From NCBI RefSeq assembly GCF_008923365.1, contig NZ_WBMR01000101.1, positions 1 to 32,322 on the forward strand: 32,322 bases of DNA. Reading direction: 5' to 3'. The translations under genes were made by a program, and so were the position numbers. Source of the DNA: Actinomadura montaniterrae (lineage in GTDB: Bacteria > Actinomycetota > Actinomycetes > Streptosporangiales > Streptosporangiaceae). Positions 14,980 to 22,634 of this stretch are shown in pieces. Below the pieces are notes generated by a model. That model was not told where the DNA came from, did not search any database, and saw only the letters and a list, made by a program, of their open reading frames with translations. Positions within the stretch are counted from its first letter, which is position 1, and each line of letters starts with the position of its first letter.

Positions 14980-15693
14980 TTAAGACCCGGGTACAGGGTC
15001 GGCGGTGCCCCAGTTTCCCCAGTCGCCTATTATTCCAGACGGGTCCGGAGCGGGCTCCCGTCCGGTGGCATAGATGGGAATCTGAACACCATTGACGGGC
15101 GGGATCATGGGCTGCCCGCGCACAGGGGTTCCGATGTCCGGAATCGCGGTCCTGAGTGAGTTTGCGACTTCGCCGAACTTCGTCGTGCAGTCATGCCAGA
15201 GGATATACAACGAGTGTATGAACTTGCCGATGGCCGCAAGAATTCCGAGATCTGCGGCGATGTCCGCACCTTCGGTGCCGGCCGCCCTCAGGCCTGCCAC
15301 GATGGCTGCCAGAAGTGAACCGGCCATCTGTTCGATCTGCCAGTGCGTGTCATCGATGATCTTTGCAGTCGTATTGAGTTGTTCCTCGACCTTGCCGAAA
15401 GCCTCCTGAAGCGGATCGAGGGCTTGCTTGCGCAAAGTTTCCATCCATGCCGTATAAGCCTCCTTCGCCTCGCCCGACCAATGGTCCGTACTCAGCTTCT
15501 GCATGTCATTGTCGAGAACATTTGTGATGCGTGTGGTCGCATCGACCTTTGCAGTCGCCCAGGCATCCGCTGCTTTTTTGATATGCCCGGGGTCTCCCCA
15601 CAGGGAGGCAATGAGTTGCCGTCCCGTGGCGGCGGCTGGAGGAGATATCTCTCCGACCCGCCGAAGGAGGATGTCGATCGTGGGCGTGAACAT
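14980..15693 (-). CDS. WXG100-superfamily protein with C-terminal extension (237 aa)
   Basis: A probable type VII secretion substrate. Residues about 35-120 form the helical hairpin of the WXG100/ESAT-6 superfamily with the turn motif W72-S-G74. A hydrophobic, Ala/Gly-rich region follows (about 124-170), then a Pro-rich tail ending in a Trp/Gly cluster (GDWGNWG). There is no signal peptide. It is longer than a classical Esx protein (about 100 aa), so it may be an effector rather than a carrier. I see no recognisable toxin domain. The ATG has GAGGGG upstream. It lies 36 nt after the small EspC-like gene, in the lower-GC half of the cassette. Confidence 0.75.
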   Translation of the reverse strand: MFTPTIDILLRRVGEISPPAAATGRQLIASLWGDPGHIKKAADAWATAKVDATTRITNVLDNDMQKLSTDHWSGEAKEAYTAWMETLRKQALDPLQEAFGKVEEQLNTTAKIIDDTHWQIEQMAGSLLAAIVAGLRAAGTEGADIAADLGILAAIGKFIHSLYILWHDCTTKFGEVANSLRTAIPDIGTPVRGQPMIPPVNGVQIPIYATGREPAPDPSGIIGDWGNWGTADPVPGS

Positions 15694-15729
15694 CGCAGGT
15701 CCCCTCTGATATCCAGCTGCGGTGCGTCT

Positions 15730-16095
15730 CTACTTGAATACGTTCGGAAATATTTTTCTTATCTCTTCCGGAGCCCGCTTGGCCTCGCCGATGTGCTTTA
15801 TGCCTTCGCGAACCTTTTCTTCCGCGAGACCGTAGGTTCGGGCGGCATATTCGAGAGATTCCGCACCTTTCGCGAAGGCGCCCTCGATCTGCTCTAGTCC
15901 GCTCCTCACTTGAAAAATGCATTCATTGTAGGCGGTGCCGACCTCCTCTCCCGCTACGGTGAAGTTCTCGTTCGGTATCGCCACCTCCTGTCCCTCGAGT
16001 TTGTAACGAAAGTTCTCCTTCCATACTCGTGCCAGCTCATCCAGCGTATCGGCATGGGCGCGCAGCCTGCGCTTTTCTACCTCGTATCCGGTCAC
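15730..16095 (-). CDS. EspC-like type VII secretion target (121 aa)
   Basis: A small, wholly helical, signal-less protein resembling ESX excreted proteins of the EspC/DUF2580 type. It has a helix with W25, a turn region (about 35-48), then a long helix carrying the C-terminal export motif YxxxE (Y88-G-L-A-E92). The family is known to be exported by ESX systems, usually with a partner. It begins at a GTG (16095) with a weak ribosome site and sits between the YbaB-like gene and the longer WXG gene. The base composition is lower in GC than most of the window. Confidence 0.75.
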   Translation of the reverse strand: MTGYEVEKRRLRAHADTLDELARVWKENFRYKLEGQEVAIPNENFTVAGEEVGTAYNECIFQVRSGLEQIEGAFAKGAESLEYAARTYGLAEEKVREGIKHIGEAKRAPEEIRKIFPNVFK

Positions 16096-16128
16096 TTTCG
16101 AGGTCCGTTCTTGTGGTCGGCGGAAGTG

Positions 16129-16758
16129 TCACCAGGTGGTCAACGACTGGAGCGTACGCCGTCTTACCTCCTTTGCTTTTTCCTCGGCTCTGTCAATTGC
16201 CGTGACTATGCGCTTGCCGAGGCGGCTCGGGCTGACATCTCGTATGGCTTCGCGTGTCAACTTCACGCGCAAGTCGTCGCCACTGACGCTCAAAGATACG
16301 GTTCCGCCTCCGTAATCGATCTTCTCTGTAATGCTCTCTCGTTCGAAAAGTTCCTTCGTGGAGTCGATGTCGTGAAGCCGCTTTCCGTTCGATTCACCCA
16401 ACTGCCTGCGCTCTTCTTGTGACAAGAATGTAAGCGGCTTGAGGCGTGAACGCCAAGAGGCATGTTCTGGATATTCTTTCATCAGGAAATTTCGATAGTC
16501 TTCTCGTGCGAGCCTTCGGGCCTGCGTAATTGCATGGGTGATCTTCCGATCTAGGGTTTGGGGGTACATCAGCGCGCGTTCGGAGAAATCCAGGTCCACG
16601 ATCCTGCCGGAGGTCGCTATGGTGACCGTCACCGGGCCCTCTGGCTCGCAAAACGTCCGGTGAGGCCTATCTTTGGAAGCGGCGATAATGGCTCGGGTCG
16701 TCGCCTCCAGATCTTCGAGGTGTCGGAGCCCTCTCTCGAGCGTCGCTTTGTCCAGCAA
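16129..16758 (-). CDS. YbaB/EbfC-like protein with two YbaB-like halves
   Basis: The first half contains GPVTVTIATSGRIVDLDFS followed by a long basic helix (DRKITHAITQARRLARED). The second half repeats the pattern (GGTVSLSVSGDDLRVKLT, then a helix through IVTAIDRAEEKAKE). This strand-strand-helix pattern is that of YbaB/EbfC nucleoid-associated proteins, and the mycobacterial ESX-1 locus includes a YbaB-like protein, EspL. A duplicated arrangement would give a pseudo-dimer. A role as chaperone or DNA-binding regulator of the cassette is inference. The start is uncertain. TTG at 16758 has AAAGGCG upstream and avoids overlap; TTG at 16818 would overlap the mycosin gene by 29 nt. Confidence 0.65.
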   Translation of the reverse strand: MLDKATLERGLRHLEDLEATTRAIIAASKDRPHRTFCEPEGPVTVTIATSGRIVDLDFSERALMYPQTLDRKITHAITQARRLAREDYRNFLMKEYPEHASWRSRLKPLTFLSQEERRQLGESNGKRLHDIDSTKELFERESITEKIDYGGGTVSLSVSGDDLRVKLTREAIRDVSPSRLGKRIVTAIDRAEEKAKEVRRRTLQSLTTW

Positions 16759-16789
16759 TGGTTCGCCTTTCAATTGGCCATGTGGTGAA

Positions 16790-17980
16790 TTAGCGCTTCC
16801 ACTTCTGTCGCCATACAAAGACGCTGCCTGCTCCCAGTAGAATGGTTAGTGCGAAGCCGGCTGCTATGGTGATGAGTACTGTGTCGCTCCGGCTGGTTCG
16901 CGAGTTTGTTCGCTGAGTACCTTCGGCAGGTTCCGTTCCCGGGGCTTTTGGTCGGCTCCCCGCTTCCTTTTCAACCGTCGTGGGGCTGATCCTCGCGTAC
17001 ACCGGGTTGGGGGCGGTTTTGGGGACGTCAGCGGTCAGGGCCTGGTAGGGGATCAGGGCGCCGTAGCCGGTCTTGTCGTCCCAGCCCTTGGGGCCGACAT
17101 CTCTTGCGGTGGCCAGCATGCGCTGCACGATCTCGCGGCCTGACATCTGGGGGAAGCGTGACCTCATCAGGGCGACCACGCCTGAGGTGAGTGCGGTCGC
17201 TGAACTCGTTCCGTTCACTCCGAGGGTGAACATCCCCGCTCGCCCTATCGATCCCACGGAGACGCCTGGGGCGGCGAGCATCACCTTGCTGCCCGGGGTC
17301 GACTTTTCCCACGGGGTAAGGTGGGCGTCGACCGCGCCAACGGTGAGGACGCCAGAACAGTTGGCCGGTGCGTATGCCGACTCCCAGCGCGGGTTGTTTC
17401 CCGCACCTGCCACGACGACGACATCATGGCTGACCGCGTAGTCTACGGCTGCTTGCACTCTGTCCGGACATTGTGCGCTGGCCATCACCTCTGACAGGTT
17501 GATCACGTTTGCGTGATGGTCAACGGCGTATCGGATCGTCTGCTCATAGTCGTCGGCTGATGCGCTGATCGGAAGGATACGGCTCTTTGGGGCAACGCCT
17601 ACCATTCCGCTTCCACCGCCTTGAGCTGCGATGAGAGCAGCCATGCCCGTTCCGTGTCCACCGAGTTTCGTGTCCGAGTCCTCACGTCCATCACGACTCG
17701 AGGAGCCGTCGTACCCGACACCAGGAAGCACCACGCCACGGAGTTCGGGGAGGTCGGCTGCCACACCGGTGTCGATCAGGGCGACAGTGACACCCTCGCC
17801 TTGGGTAAGTGGCCAGACCTTTTGGGATATCTGCCAGGCGTCGAACCACCACTCTTCTGACCGTGGGCTGGGTGCTGCCTGCGCGGGCGGGCAGCTCCAT
17901 AGAAGGAAGGCCAAGGCCATGCCGGCGGTTATGACACTCTGAGCCCGGAGAGCCCGTGGTCTCGGGATGTCAGCGGACAT
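16790..17980 (-). CDS. mycP: Mycosin-type S8 serine protease of type VII secretion
   Basis: A membrane-anchored subtilisin-like protease of 396 residues. A signal peptide (about 1-36) precedes the S8 domain with the triad D70 (ALIDTGV), H109 (GGHGTGM) and S259 (NGTSSATA), and an oxyanion Asn at 195 (GAGNN). Cysteines at 171 and 208 could form the disulfide seen in mycosins. After a Pro/Ser/Thr linker, a single helix (367-390) anchors the C terminus. Mycosins are essential partners of ESX secretion systems on the outer membrane face. Length and order fit the family. The start overlaps the preceding WXG gene stop by 11 nt. No EccB/C/D/E gene accompanies it here. Confidence 0.92.
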   Translation of the reverse strand: MSADIPRPRALRAQSVITAGMALAFLLWSCPPAQAAPSPRSEEWWFDAWQISQKVWPLTQGEGVTVALIDTGVAADLPELRGVVLPGVGYDGSSSRDGREDSDTKLGGHGTGMAALIAAQGGGSGMVGVAPKSRILPISASADDYEQTIRYAVDHHANVINLSEVMASAQCPDRVQAAVDYAVSHDVVVVAGAGNNPRWESAYAPANCSGVLTVGAVDAHLTPWEKSTPGSKVMLAAPGVSVGSIGRAGMFTLGVNGTSSATALTSGVVALMRSRFPQMSGREIVQRMLATARDVGPKGWDDKTGYGALIPYQALTADVPKTAPNPVYARISPTTVEKEAGSRPKAPGTEPAEGTQRTNSRTSRSDTVLITIAAGFALTILLGAGSVFVWRQKWKR

Positions 17981-19379
17981 CTGATCGATCCTCTATAGTC
18001 TGGTCGGGCTTTCCGAGTACTCTCGGTGAGACGTCGGAGTCGTCGTTCCAGAGGTCGTTGTCCTCGACCAAGTGGACATCTCTCGATCTCTCGCTATTTC
18101 TGCCCCCGCCCCCCATGGTTCCGGTCATCGGGAGGCCGGCGGCAGAGGCTCCTTGGCGAGTCTCGGCCATAGCCGTACCAGCACCCTCGCCGTTGAGGCG
18201 GAAGGCTCCGTTGCGGAGCACTCCATCAGCCCCTTGTTTCGGGCCGCCCGCTGCGCTGTTAGGACCGAGAGGCTCCGAATGCCCCCCTCCAGCCCCGCCG
18301 ATGACGTTGCCGCCGATGACCCCGCGAGGTGAGATGCGGTTCGGTCCGCCCAGAGCTTCGGGTGCCGGTGACGGACCCTTGAACTGCGAAAGGGGCGACC
18401 TGCCGGCCCCGTCTCGAGGCCCCGGCATGGGCGGGGGAGTGTTCCCGGTGCTCGGCGACCATGGGGACTGTCGTGGCGTAACGTTTCCGAGCCCCAAAGG
18501 AGTCTGTCCCGTCGATCCGCCAGTGGCGGGCGCTGTTGGGGTGGGAGAGCCGGGCGCGGGCCCGGGATGCTGGCCAGGATGAGGGTGTGCATCCTCGAGG
18601 CTCGAGGGGTTGCCGCCAGTCGCTGTCGCAGGCAGCAGCGTCTCGGGCGATTTAGGAGACGTGCCTATCGTTCGCGGCGTGGAAGAGTGCACTGGGGCAA
18701 ATCCCGACTGCGGAGCATGGGCGGCGTTACCGGCGCCTGATGCCGGTGCAGCAAGGTTGGAGCCGCCGTCGCCGCTGCCGCGCTCTCCCGCTCCCGGAAG
18801 TCCCTCCTGTGTTCCCTGGCTCGGCCCTCCTCCGGCGTAAGGAGTCTCGCCGACGTTCCCTCTGGGAATGTCGAGGGCGAGGGTGGAGGGGATTTGGTTG
18901 AAGGCTGAGGCGAGGGAGGTGTTGGTTTTCGCCAGGGCCTCTTGGGCGGCTTTCGTGTCGGCGGGGGAGGCGGCGGCTTCGCCGATGAGGCCTGGCAGAG
19001 CGCCTGCGGGGCCGGACGGTGGGGGGAGTTGCGGCGGGTTTCGGAGGGCGGAGGCGCCGCTGGACATGGCCGTGCCGAACTGGGCGCTCGCCTTGGCGAG
19101 CGTGGCGGCGTTCTCGGTGAGCTGCTTGATCTCGGACGTGCTGGCCTGCTGGGCGTCGCCGTCCCAGATCTGGTTCAGGCGCTTGGTGTGTTGGCCGAGG
19201 CGTTGTTCCAGGTCTTGCAGGGCGCTTTGCAGGTTGGTGTACGCCTGCTGGAGTCCTTCGAGGTCGGCCGGCTTGGCGTTCGCGAAGAAGGACTTGATGG
19301 TCAGGTAGTCGTACTGGGCCGGGTCACCGTGGCCGAGGGAGCCGGGGCGGATGCCGTGCTCGTACGGATGCAGTGTCAA
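17970..19379 (-). CDS. Large WXG-motif protein with Pro/Gly-rich C-terminal region (469 aa)
   Basis: The first 115 residues are helical, with the WXG-type turn W72-D-G74 and an Ala/Gln-rich second helix, resembling the N-terminal domain of PPE or WXG100 secretion substrates. From about residue 115 on it is mostly low-complexity Pro/Gly/Ser/Ala, probably disordered, with a polar acidic C terminus. No enzyme domain is evident. It is a likely ESX-associated secreted or surface protein. The TTG start (19379) has AGGAG about 10 nt upstream. Its stop overlaps the mycosin start by 11 nt, tying the two together. GC is higher than in the distal genes of the cassette. Confidence 0.8.
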   Translation of the reverse strand: MTLHPYEHGIRPGSLGHGDPAQYDYLTIKSFFANAKPADLEGLQQAYTNLQSALQDLEQRLGQHTKRLNQIWDGDAQQASTSEIKQLTENAATLAKASAQFGTAMSSGASALRNPPQLPPPSGPAGALPGLIGEAAASPADTKAAQEALAKTNTSLASAFNQIPSTLALDIPRGNVGETPYAGGGPSQGTQEGLPGAGERGSGDGGSNLAAPASGAGNAAHAPQSGFAPVHSSTPRTIGTSPKSPETLLPATATGGNPSSLEDAHPHPGQHPGPAPGSPTPTAPATGGSTGQTPLGLGNVTPRQSPWSPSTGNTPPPMPGPRDGAGRSPLSQFKGPSPAPEALGGPNRISPRGVIGGNVIGGAGGGHSEPLGPNSAAGGPKQGADGVLRNGAFRLNGEGAGTAMAETRQGASAAGLPMTGTMGGGGRNSERSRDVHLVEDNDLWNDDSDVSPRVLGKPDQTIEDRSDVR

Positions 19380-19413
19380 GGCCGGTCGTCTCCTGCCGAT
19401 CTCGATGGGGTCG

Positions 19414-19860
19414 TCACCACGGGGTGACGTTCTTGGGGGTCGGGGTCTGGGAAGCGGCCTTCGCTCCCTGTTCGGCCTTGCCGTAGGTCTTCGCGGAGTT
19501 CTCTACCTGGCCCGCTATCGCGCTGGCGACCTGCACGTATTGGTCGAGGACGTCGAGCATGTTGGTGTGGGCGGTGTTGACTTTGGAGGCGAGTTGCTGG
19601 GCCACGTCCCAGTCGCCGACCTGGTGTACCTGGATTTTGAGCGCTTGGACGGCCTGTTCTACGGCCTTGATGTCGTTGCGCATCTCGTCGGCGACCTTGA
19701 GGAGTTCGCGGCGGCGGACCTCGTACCTGCCTGCGCCTCGGGACGGGGGGCTCGTGGCCGGTGGCGTGGTGGGGGAGCTGCTGGCGGGGCCGGCCAGGGG
19801 AGCGCCGTGGGGGTAGAGGAGCTGGGTGAGGTCGTCGTCGGAGGGGTCTTTGGGAGGCAT
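19414..19860 (-). CDS. EspC-like type VII secretion target with Pro-rich N terminus (148 aa)
   Basis: A disordered acidic and Pro/Ser/Thr-rich N terminus (1-42) precedes a helical EspC/WXG-like domain. The domain has a turn near GDWDV (82-86) and the type VII export signal YxxxE at Y126-G-K-A-E130. No signal peptide. The ATG (19860) has AAGGA upstream. It follows the EsxA-like gene by 16 nt and precedes the large WXG gene by 34 nt, so it is co-transcribed. It probably forms a heterodimer with another cassette protein and is exported by an ESX machine. The partner cannot be decided from sequence. Confidence 0.8.
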   Translation of the reverse strand: MPPKDPSDDDLTQLLYPHGAPLAGPASSSPTTPPATSPPSRGAGRYEVRRRELLKVADEMRNDIKAVEQAVQALKIQVHQVGDWDVAQQLASKVNTAHTNMLDVLDQYVQVASAIAGQVENSAKTYGKAEQGAKAASQTPTPKNVTPW

Positions 19861-19876
19861 GGGCGGTCCTTGGGGG

Positions 19877-20173
19877 TCAGGAGCTCCACATGGCGGTGTT
19901 CTGGCGTTCGGCGCCGAGGTGGATGTCGTGGGATTCGCCGATGACCTTGCTCATCCCGGAGACGGCGGTGGCCATGCGCTGGGCGGCGAGTTTCCATTCG
20001 CGGGACTTCTGTTCGTAGGCGTTGCGGGCGTCGCCGTCCCATTCGGCCAGGTGGGCGCGGACCTGGCTGTCGAGGGTGTCCAGGACGGCCTGGTAGCTCT
20101 TGAGGGCGCTGGTGAAGTTGGCCTGGGCGTTCTGCATGCCGCCGAAGTCGACGTAGGTGTAGTCGGTGCTCAT
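19877..20173 (-). CDS. WXG100-family protein, EsxA-like (98 aa)
   Basis: A classical-size WXG100 protein: two helices joined by the W45-D-G47 turn. No YxxxD/E motif is visible after the second helix, as in EsxA-type partners. These proteins pair with an EsxB-type subunit and leave the cell folded through the ESX channel. The ATG at 20173 has GGAGG upstream. It lies 32 nt downstream of the other Esx gene. High-GC codon use, in contrast to the distal cassette genes. Confidence 0.9.
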   Translation of the reverse strand: MSTDYTYVDFGGMQNAQANFTSALKSYQAVLDTLDSQVRAHLAEWDGDARNAYEQKSREWKLAAQRMATAVSGMSKVIGESHDIHLGAERQNTAMWSS

Positions 20174-20205
20174 CGCGGGTCCTCCGGTGTCGTGTGAGGG
20201 GGTCT

Positions 20206-20520
20206 TCAGCCGTTGACCAGGCCTTTGAGGGTGTTGACGCGGGCGGTCTTGTTCTGTTCGGCGGTCTGGTACTTGGCCTTGGTGTGCACGAGTTTGTCGT
20301 GGATGAGGTCCAGGTCTTTGAGGACCTTGGCGAACTCGGTCTCGAACAGGTTGTAGACCTGGGTGAACGCGGTCGAGGACTCGCCCTTCCAGGCGGCCTG
20401 CAGTTCGGCGTGGTGGGTGTTGAGCTGGTTCTTGATCTGGCCGATCTGGCCGTGGGCGTCCTGGACGTTGCCGGCCGCCTGCTGCATGTGCTGGCGGTTC
20501 ACCGATGACCGGTTGCTCAT
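20206..20520 (-). CDS. WXG100-family protein, EsxB-like (104 aa)
   Basis: First gene of the cassette. A two-helix WXG100 protein with the turn W44-K-G46 and a C-terminal export signal YxxxE (Y84-Q-T-A-E88), which in EsxB proteins docks on the EccC ATPase. It should dimerise with the EsxA-like neighbour. The ATG (20520) has an AAGGAGAA site 5-6 nt upstream. The 5' untranslated region is about 110 nt if the TGGACA/TACGCT promoter is used. An EccC-docking signal without an EccC gene nearby implies export by a machine encoded elsewhere. Confidence 0.9.
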   Translation of the reverse strand: MSNRSSVNRQHMQQAAGNVQDAHGQIGQIKNQLNTHHAELQAAWKGESSTAFTQVYNLFETEFAKVLKDLDLIHDKLVHTKAKYQTAEQNKTARVNTLKGLVNG

Positions 20521-20636
20521 CGCCGTTCTCCTTCGCCTCGGTGGTACGGGCGTCACGGGGGTGATGCTCGTGCGTACCGGTGGAAATCCCCATCTGTCCG
20601 ATACGGCTACACGCCCCGTGACAACGAGCAAGATGA

Positions 20637-20689
20637 AGCGTAGAGACCGGTGATTCCGCCTGTCCATCAGGTATGTCACCTGTGGATAA
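20637..20689 (-). promoter_or_regulatory. Candidate promoter and operator of the ESX cassette
   Basis: On the minus strand TGGACA (20666-20661), an 18-nt spacer and TACGCT (20642-20637) form a plausible promoter. Overlapping small inverted repeats (CCTG-N5-CAGG at 20659-20671; CAGGT-N5-ACCTG at 20668-20682) cover the -35 side. A perfect DnaA-box 9-mer, TTATCCACA on the minus strand, lies at 20689-20681. A regulator is inferred, not identified. Confidence 0.45.
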
Positions 20690-20795
20690 CTATGGTCGGC
20701 GAGACGTGTGGGGCTGATCAGGCAAAGGGGTCAAGAGGCTGATCGGTTCCGTCCAATTGTGGTCAGAATTGAACGGTTTGTGGCGGCCGTTGTCG

Positions 20796-21710
20796 TCAGT
20801 GGATGATGACGTGGTCGGTGGGGGCGTTCTTGTCGGTCGTCCAGCCGTCGTGGCCGGCGTTGGACTGCCAGTGGCGGCCCGCGTAGCGGACCTCCTTGAG
20901 GCCGTAGACCTGGGCGTGCGTGACGGCCCAGGCGGCGACGGCCCAGCCGCCGCGGGCGTTGGTCACCTTGACGCCGTTCCAGGAGTCCGGACGGGACGGG
21001 GCGCCCGCGGTGAGCGGGCCCGGGCCGTCCACCTGGAGGCGCGGGCCGAAGGCGCGGCGCATCTCGCGGATCGCGTCGGGGCGGCGGGACTCGGTCTGCT
21101 TGTCCGGCGGGTACCAGCAGCGGGCCCCGGCGGGCTGGCGGCCGGTGAAGACCTGGGCGAGGAGCTTGCCGTCCGGTTCGTGCTGGGCGTAGGCGCGGCC
21201 GTCGGCGCTGTGCTGGACGCGCTGGGCGGCGTCGTGCACGTCGCGGTCGAGGTAGTCCTTGACCTTGACCAGGGCGTCGAAGAACTTGCTCGTGGACTGG
21301 ACGGGGTCGCGCAGCTTCGCGGGGCTGCCCCAGCCCTGCGAGGGGCGCTGCTGGAACATGCCGACGGAGTCGCGGTCGCCGCTCGGCAGGTTGCGGATGT
21401 GCGACTCCTGGATCGCCGTCGCGTAGGCGATCACGGCGGCGCGTTCGGGGAGCTGCTTGCGGAACGCGACCGCCGAGATCGTCGAGGCGTTCGCGGCCTG
21501 GTCGAGGTCCAGCGGCATCTTCGACGTCCCCACGGCGACCTCGCAGCCCGACCCGTGCAGGTAGGGGCGCGCCCGGTCGAACGCGATGTAGCCGCCCACC
21601 CCCAGCACGAGGACGAGGGCCGCCACGACGAACGGCCAGCGCCGCCGGCGGCGCCCGCCGCCGCCCGAACCCTGTTCGGGGCGCGTCCTCAACCTCGACC
21701 AAACAGCCAC
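20796..21710 (-). CDS. Membrane-anchored lysozyme/transglycosylase-like protein
   Basis: A basic glycine/arginine-rich start precedes one membrane helix (WPFVVAALVLVLGVGGYIAF). The external domain contains AYATAIQESHIRNL and GDRDSVGMFQQRPSQGWG, the pattern of lysozyme-like lytic transglycosylases, with the Glu in IQES as the probable catalytic acid. The later part is Cys-poor with a CWYPP motif and ends HVIIH. It should act on peptidoglycan outside the membrane; similar actinobacterial proteins are often poorly named. The start is uncertain: GTG at 21710 is used, while GTG 21737 or TTG 21749 would reach almost to dapD. It lies upstream of the ESX cassette on the same strand, so help in opening the wall is conceivable. 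Confidence 0.75.
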   Translation of the reverse strand: MAVWSRLRTRPEQGSGGGGRRRRRWPFVVAALVLVLGVGGYIAFDRARPYLHGSGCEVAVGTSKMPLDLDQAANASTISAVAFRKQLPERAAVIAYATAIQESHIRNLPSGDRDSVGMFQQRPSQGWGSPAKLRDPVQSTSKFFDALVKVKDYLDRDVHDAAQRVQHSADGRAYAQHEPDGKLLAQVFTGRQPAGARCWYPPDKQTESRRPDAIREMRRAFGPRLQVDGPGPLTAGAPSRPDSWNGVKVTNARGGWAVAAWAVTHAQVYGLKEVRYAGRHWQSNAGHDGWTTDKNAPTDHVIIH

Positions 21711-21740
21711 GCGAAGAAGGTACCGGGAACCGGCCACCAG

Positions 21741-21754
21741 TAAGCTCAAGGACC
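21741..21754 (+). promoter_or_regulatory. Leaderless-type -10 box of dapD
   Basis: TAAGCT (21741-21746, TANNNT consensus) ends 8 nt before the dapD ATG. There is no well-spaced Shine-Dalgarno, suggesting that transcription starts at or next to the ATG. Confidence 0.5.
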
Positions 21755-22591
21755 ATGACGGAAACGTTCACCAGCCCGATTTCCCAGGTCATCGACGAGC
21801 TGTGGGAGCGGCGCGCCGAGCTCGGGCCGGACGACGCCGACGCGCGGGCGGCGATCGTCGCCGCCGTCGACCAGCTCGACGCGGGGGAGGCGCGGGTCGC
21901 CCGGATCGATCCGGCCACCGACGAGGTGGTCGTGGACGAGCGCGCGAAGCGGTCGATCCTGCTGAGCTTCAAGGTCCTCGGGATGGTGCGTTCGCAGGTC
22001 GGCGACTTCCAGTACCACGACCGGATCCCGCTGAAGACCCGGTTCGACGGGGTGCGGGTGGTGCCGGGCGCGATCGCCCGCTGGGGCGCCTACCTGGCGC
22101 CGGGCGTGGTGCTGATGCCGTCGTTCACCAACTTCGGCGCGTACGTCGACTCCGGGACGATGGTCGACACGTGGGCGACCGTCGGGTCGTGCGCGCAGAT
22201 CGGGAAGAACGTCCACCTTTCGGGCGGTGTCGGGATCGGGGGCGTGCTGGAGCCGCCGAACGCCAAGCCCGTCGTGGTGGAGGACGAGGCGATGATCGGC
22301 AGCCGCTCGATGATCGTGGAGGGGGCGCGGGTCGGGAAGGGCGCCGTCGTCGGCTCCGGGACGAACCTGTCGGCGTCCATGCCGGTCATCGACGTCGAGA
22401 CGGGCGAGGAGATCAGCCGGGGCCGCATCCCGGACTGGTGCGTCGCGGTCGGCGGCACCCGCTACAAGGAGTTCAAGGGCGGGACGTTCGGTCTCCCGGC
22501 GGTGCTGATCCTGAAGCGCCTCGACCCGGGGCAGCGGCATGACAAGGCGTCGCTGAACGACATCCTGCGCGACCACGGCATCAACACCTGA
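21755..22591 (+). CDS. dapD: Tetrahydrodipicolinate N-succinyltransferase
   Basis: Catalyses succinyl-CoA plus tetrahydrodipicolinate to N-succinyl-2-amino-6-oxopimelate, in the succinylase branch of lysine and diaminopimelate synthesis. The 278-residue protein has the trimeric left-handed beta-helix (hexapeptide repeats) with the strongly conserved core VDTWATVGSCAQIGKNVH and then LSGGVGIGGVLEPP. By length and sequence it resembles the E. coli-type DapD (about 274 aa) rather than the longer mycobacterial type (about 317 aa). A helical N domain precedes the repeats. Probably leaderless. A terminator follows 15 nt after the stop. The pathway partner dapE lies 3 kb downstream. Confidence 0.93.
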   Translation: MTETFTSPISQVIDELWERRAELGPDDADARAAIVAAVDQLDAGEARVARIDPATDEVVVDERAKRSILLSFKVLGMVRSQVGDFQYHDRIPLKTRFDGVRVVPGAIARWGAYLAPGVVLMPSFTNFGAYVDSGTMVDTWATVGSCAQIGKNVHLSGGVGIGGVLEPPNAKPVVVEDEAMIGSRSMIVEGARVGKGAVVGSGTNLSASMPVIDVETGEEISRGRIPDWCVAVGGTRYKEFKGGTFGLPAVLILKRLDPGQRHDKASLNDILRDHGINT

Positions 22592-22606
22592 CGCGGCGGT
22601 GCGTGT

Positions 22607-22634
22607 GGGGCCTCCTGCGGCAACAGGAGGCCCC
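22607..22634 (+). terminator. dapD terminator
   Basis: A perfect 11-bp inverted repeat, GGGGCCTCCTG (22607-22617) and CAGGAGGCCCC (22624-22634), has a 6-nt loop and lies directly after dapD. No T tract. Confidence 0.8.

Noticed and set aside
20681..20689. DnaA box as evidence for a replication origin
   Set aside because: A single 9-mer with no cluster of boxes, no AT-rich unwinding region and no dnaA or dnaN nearby.
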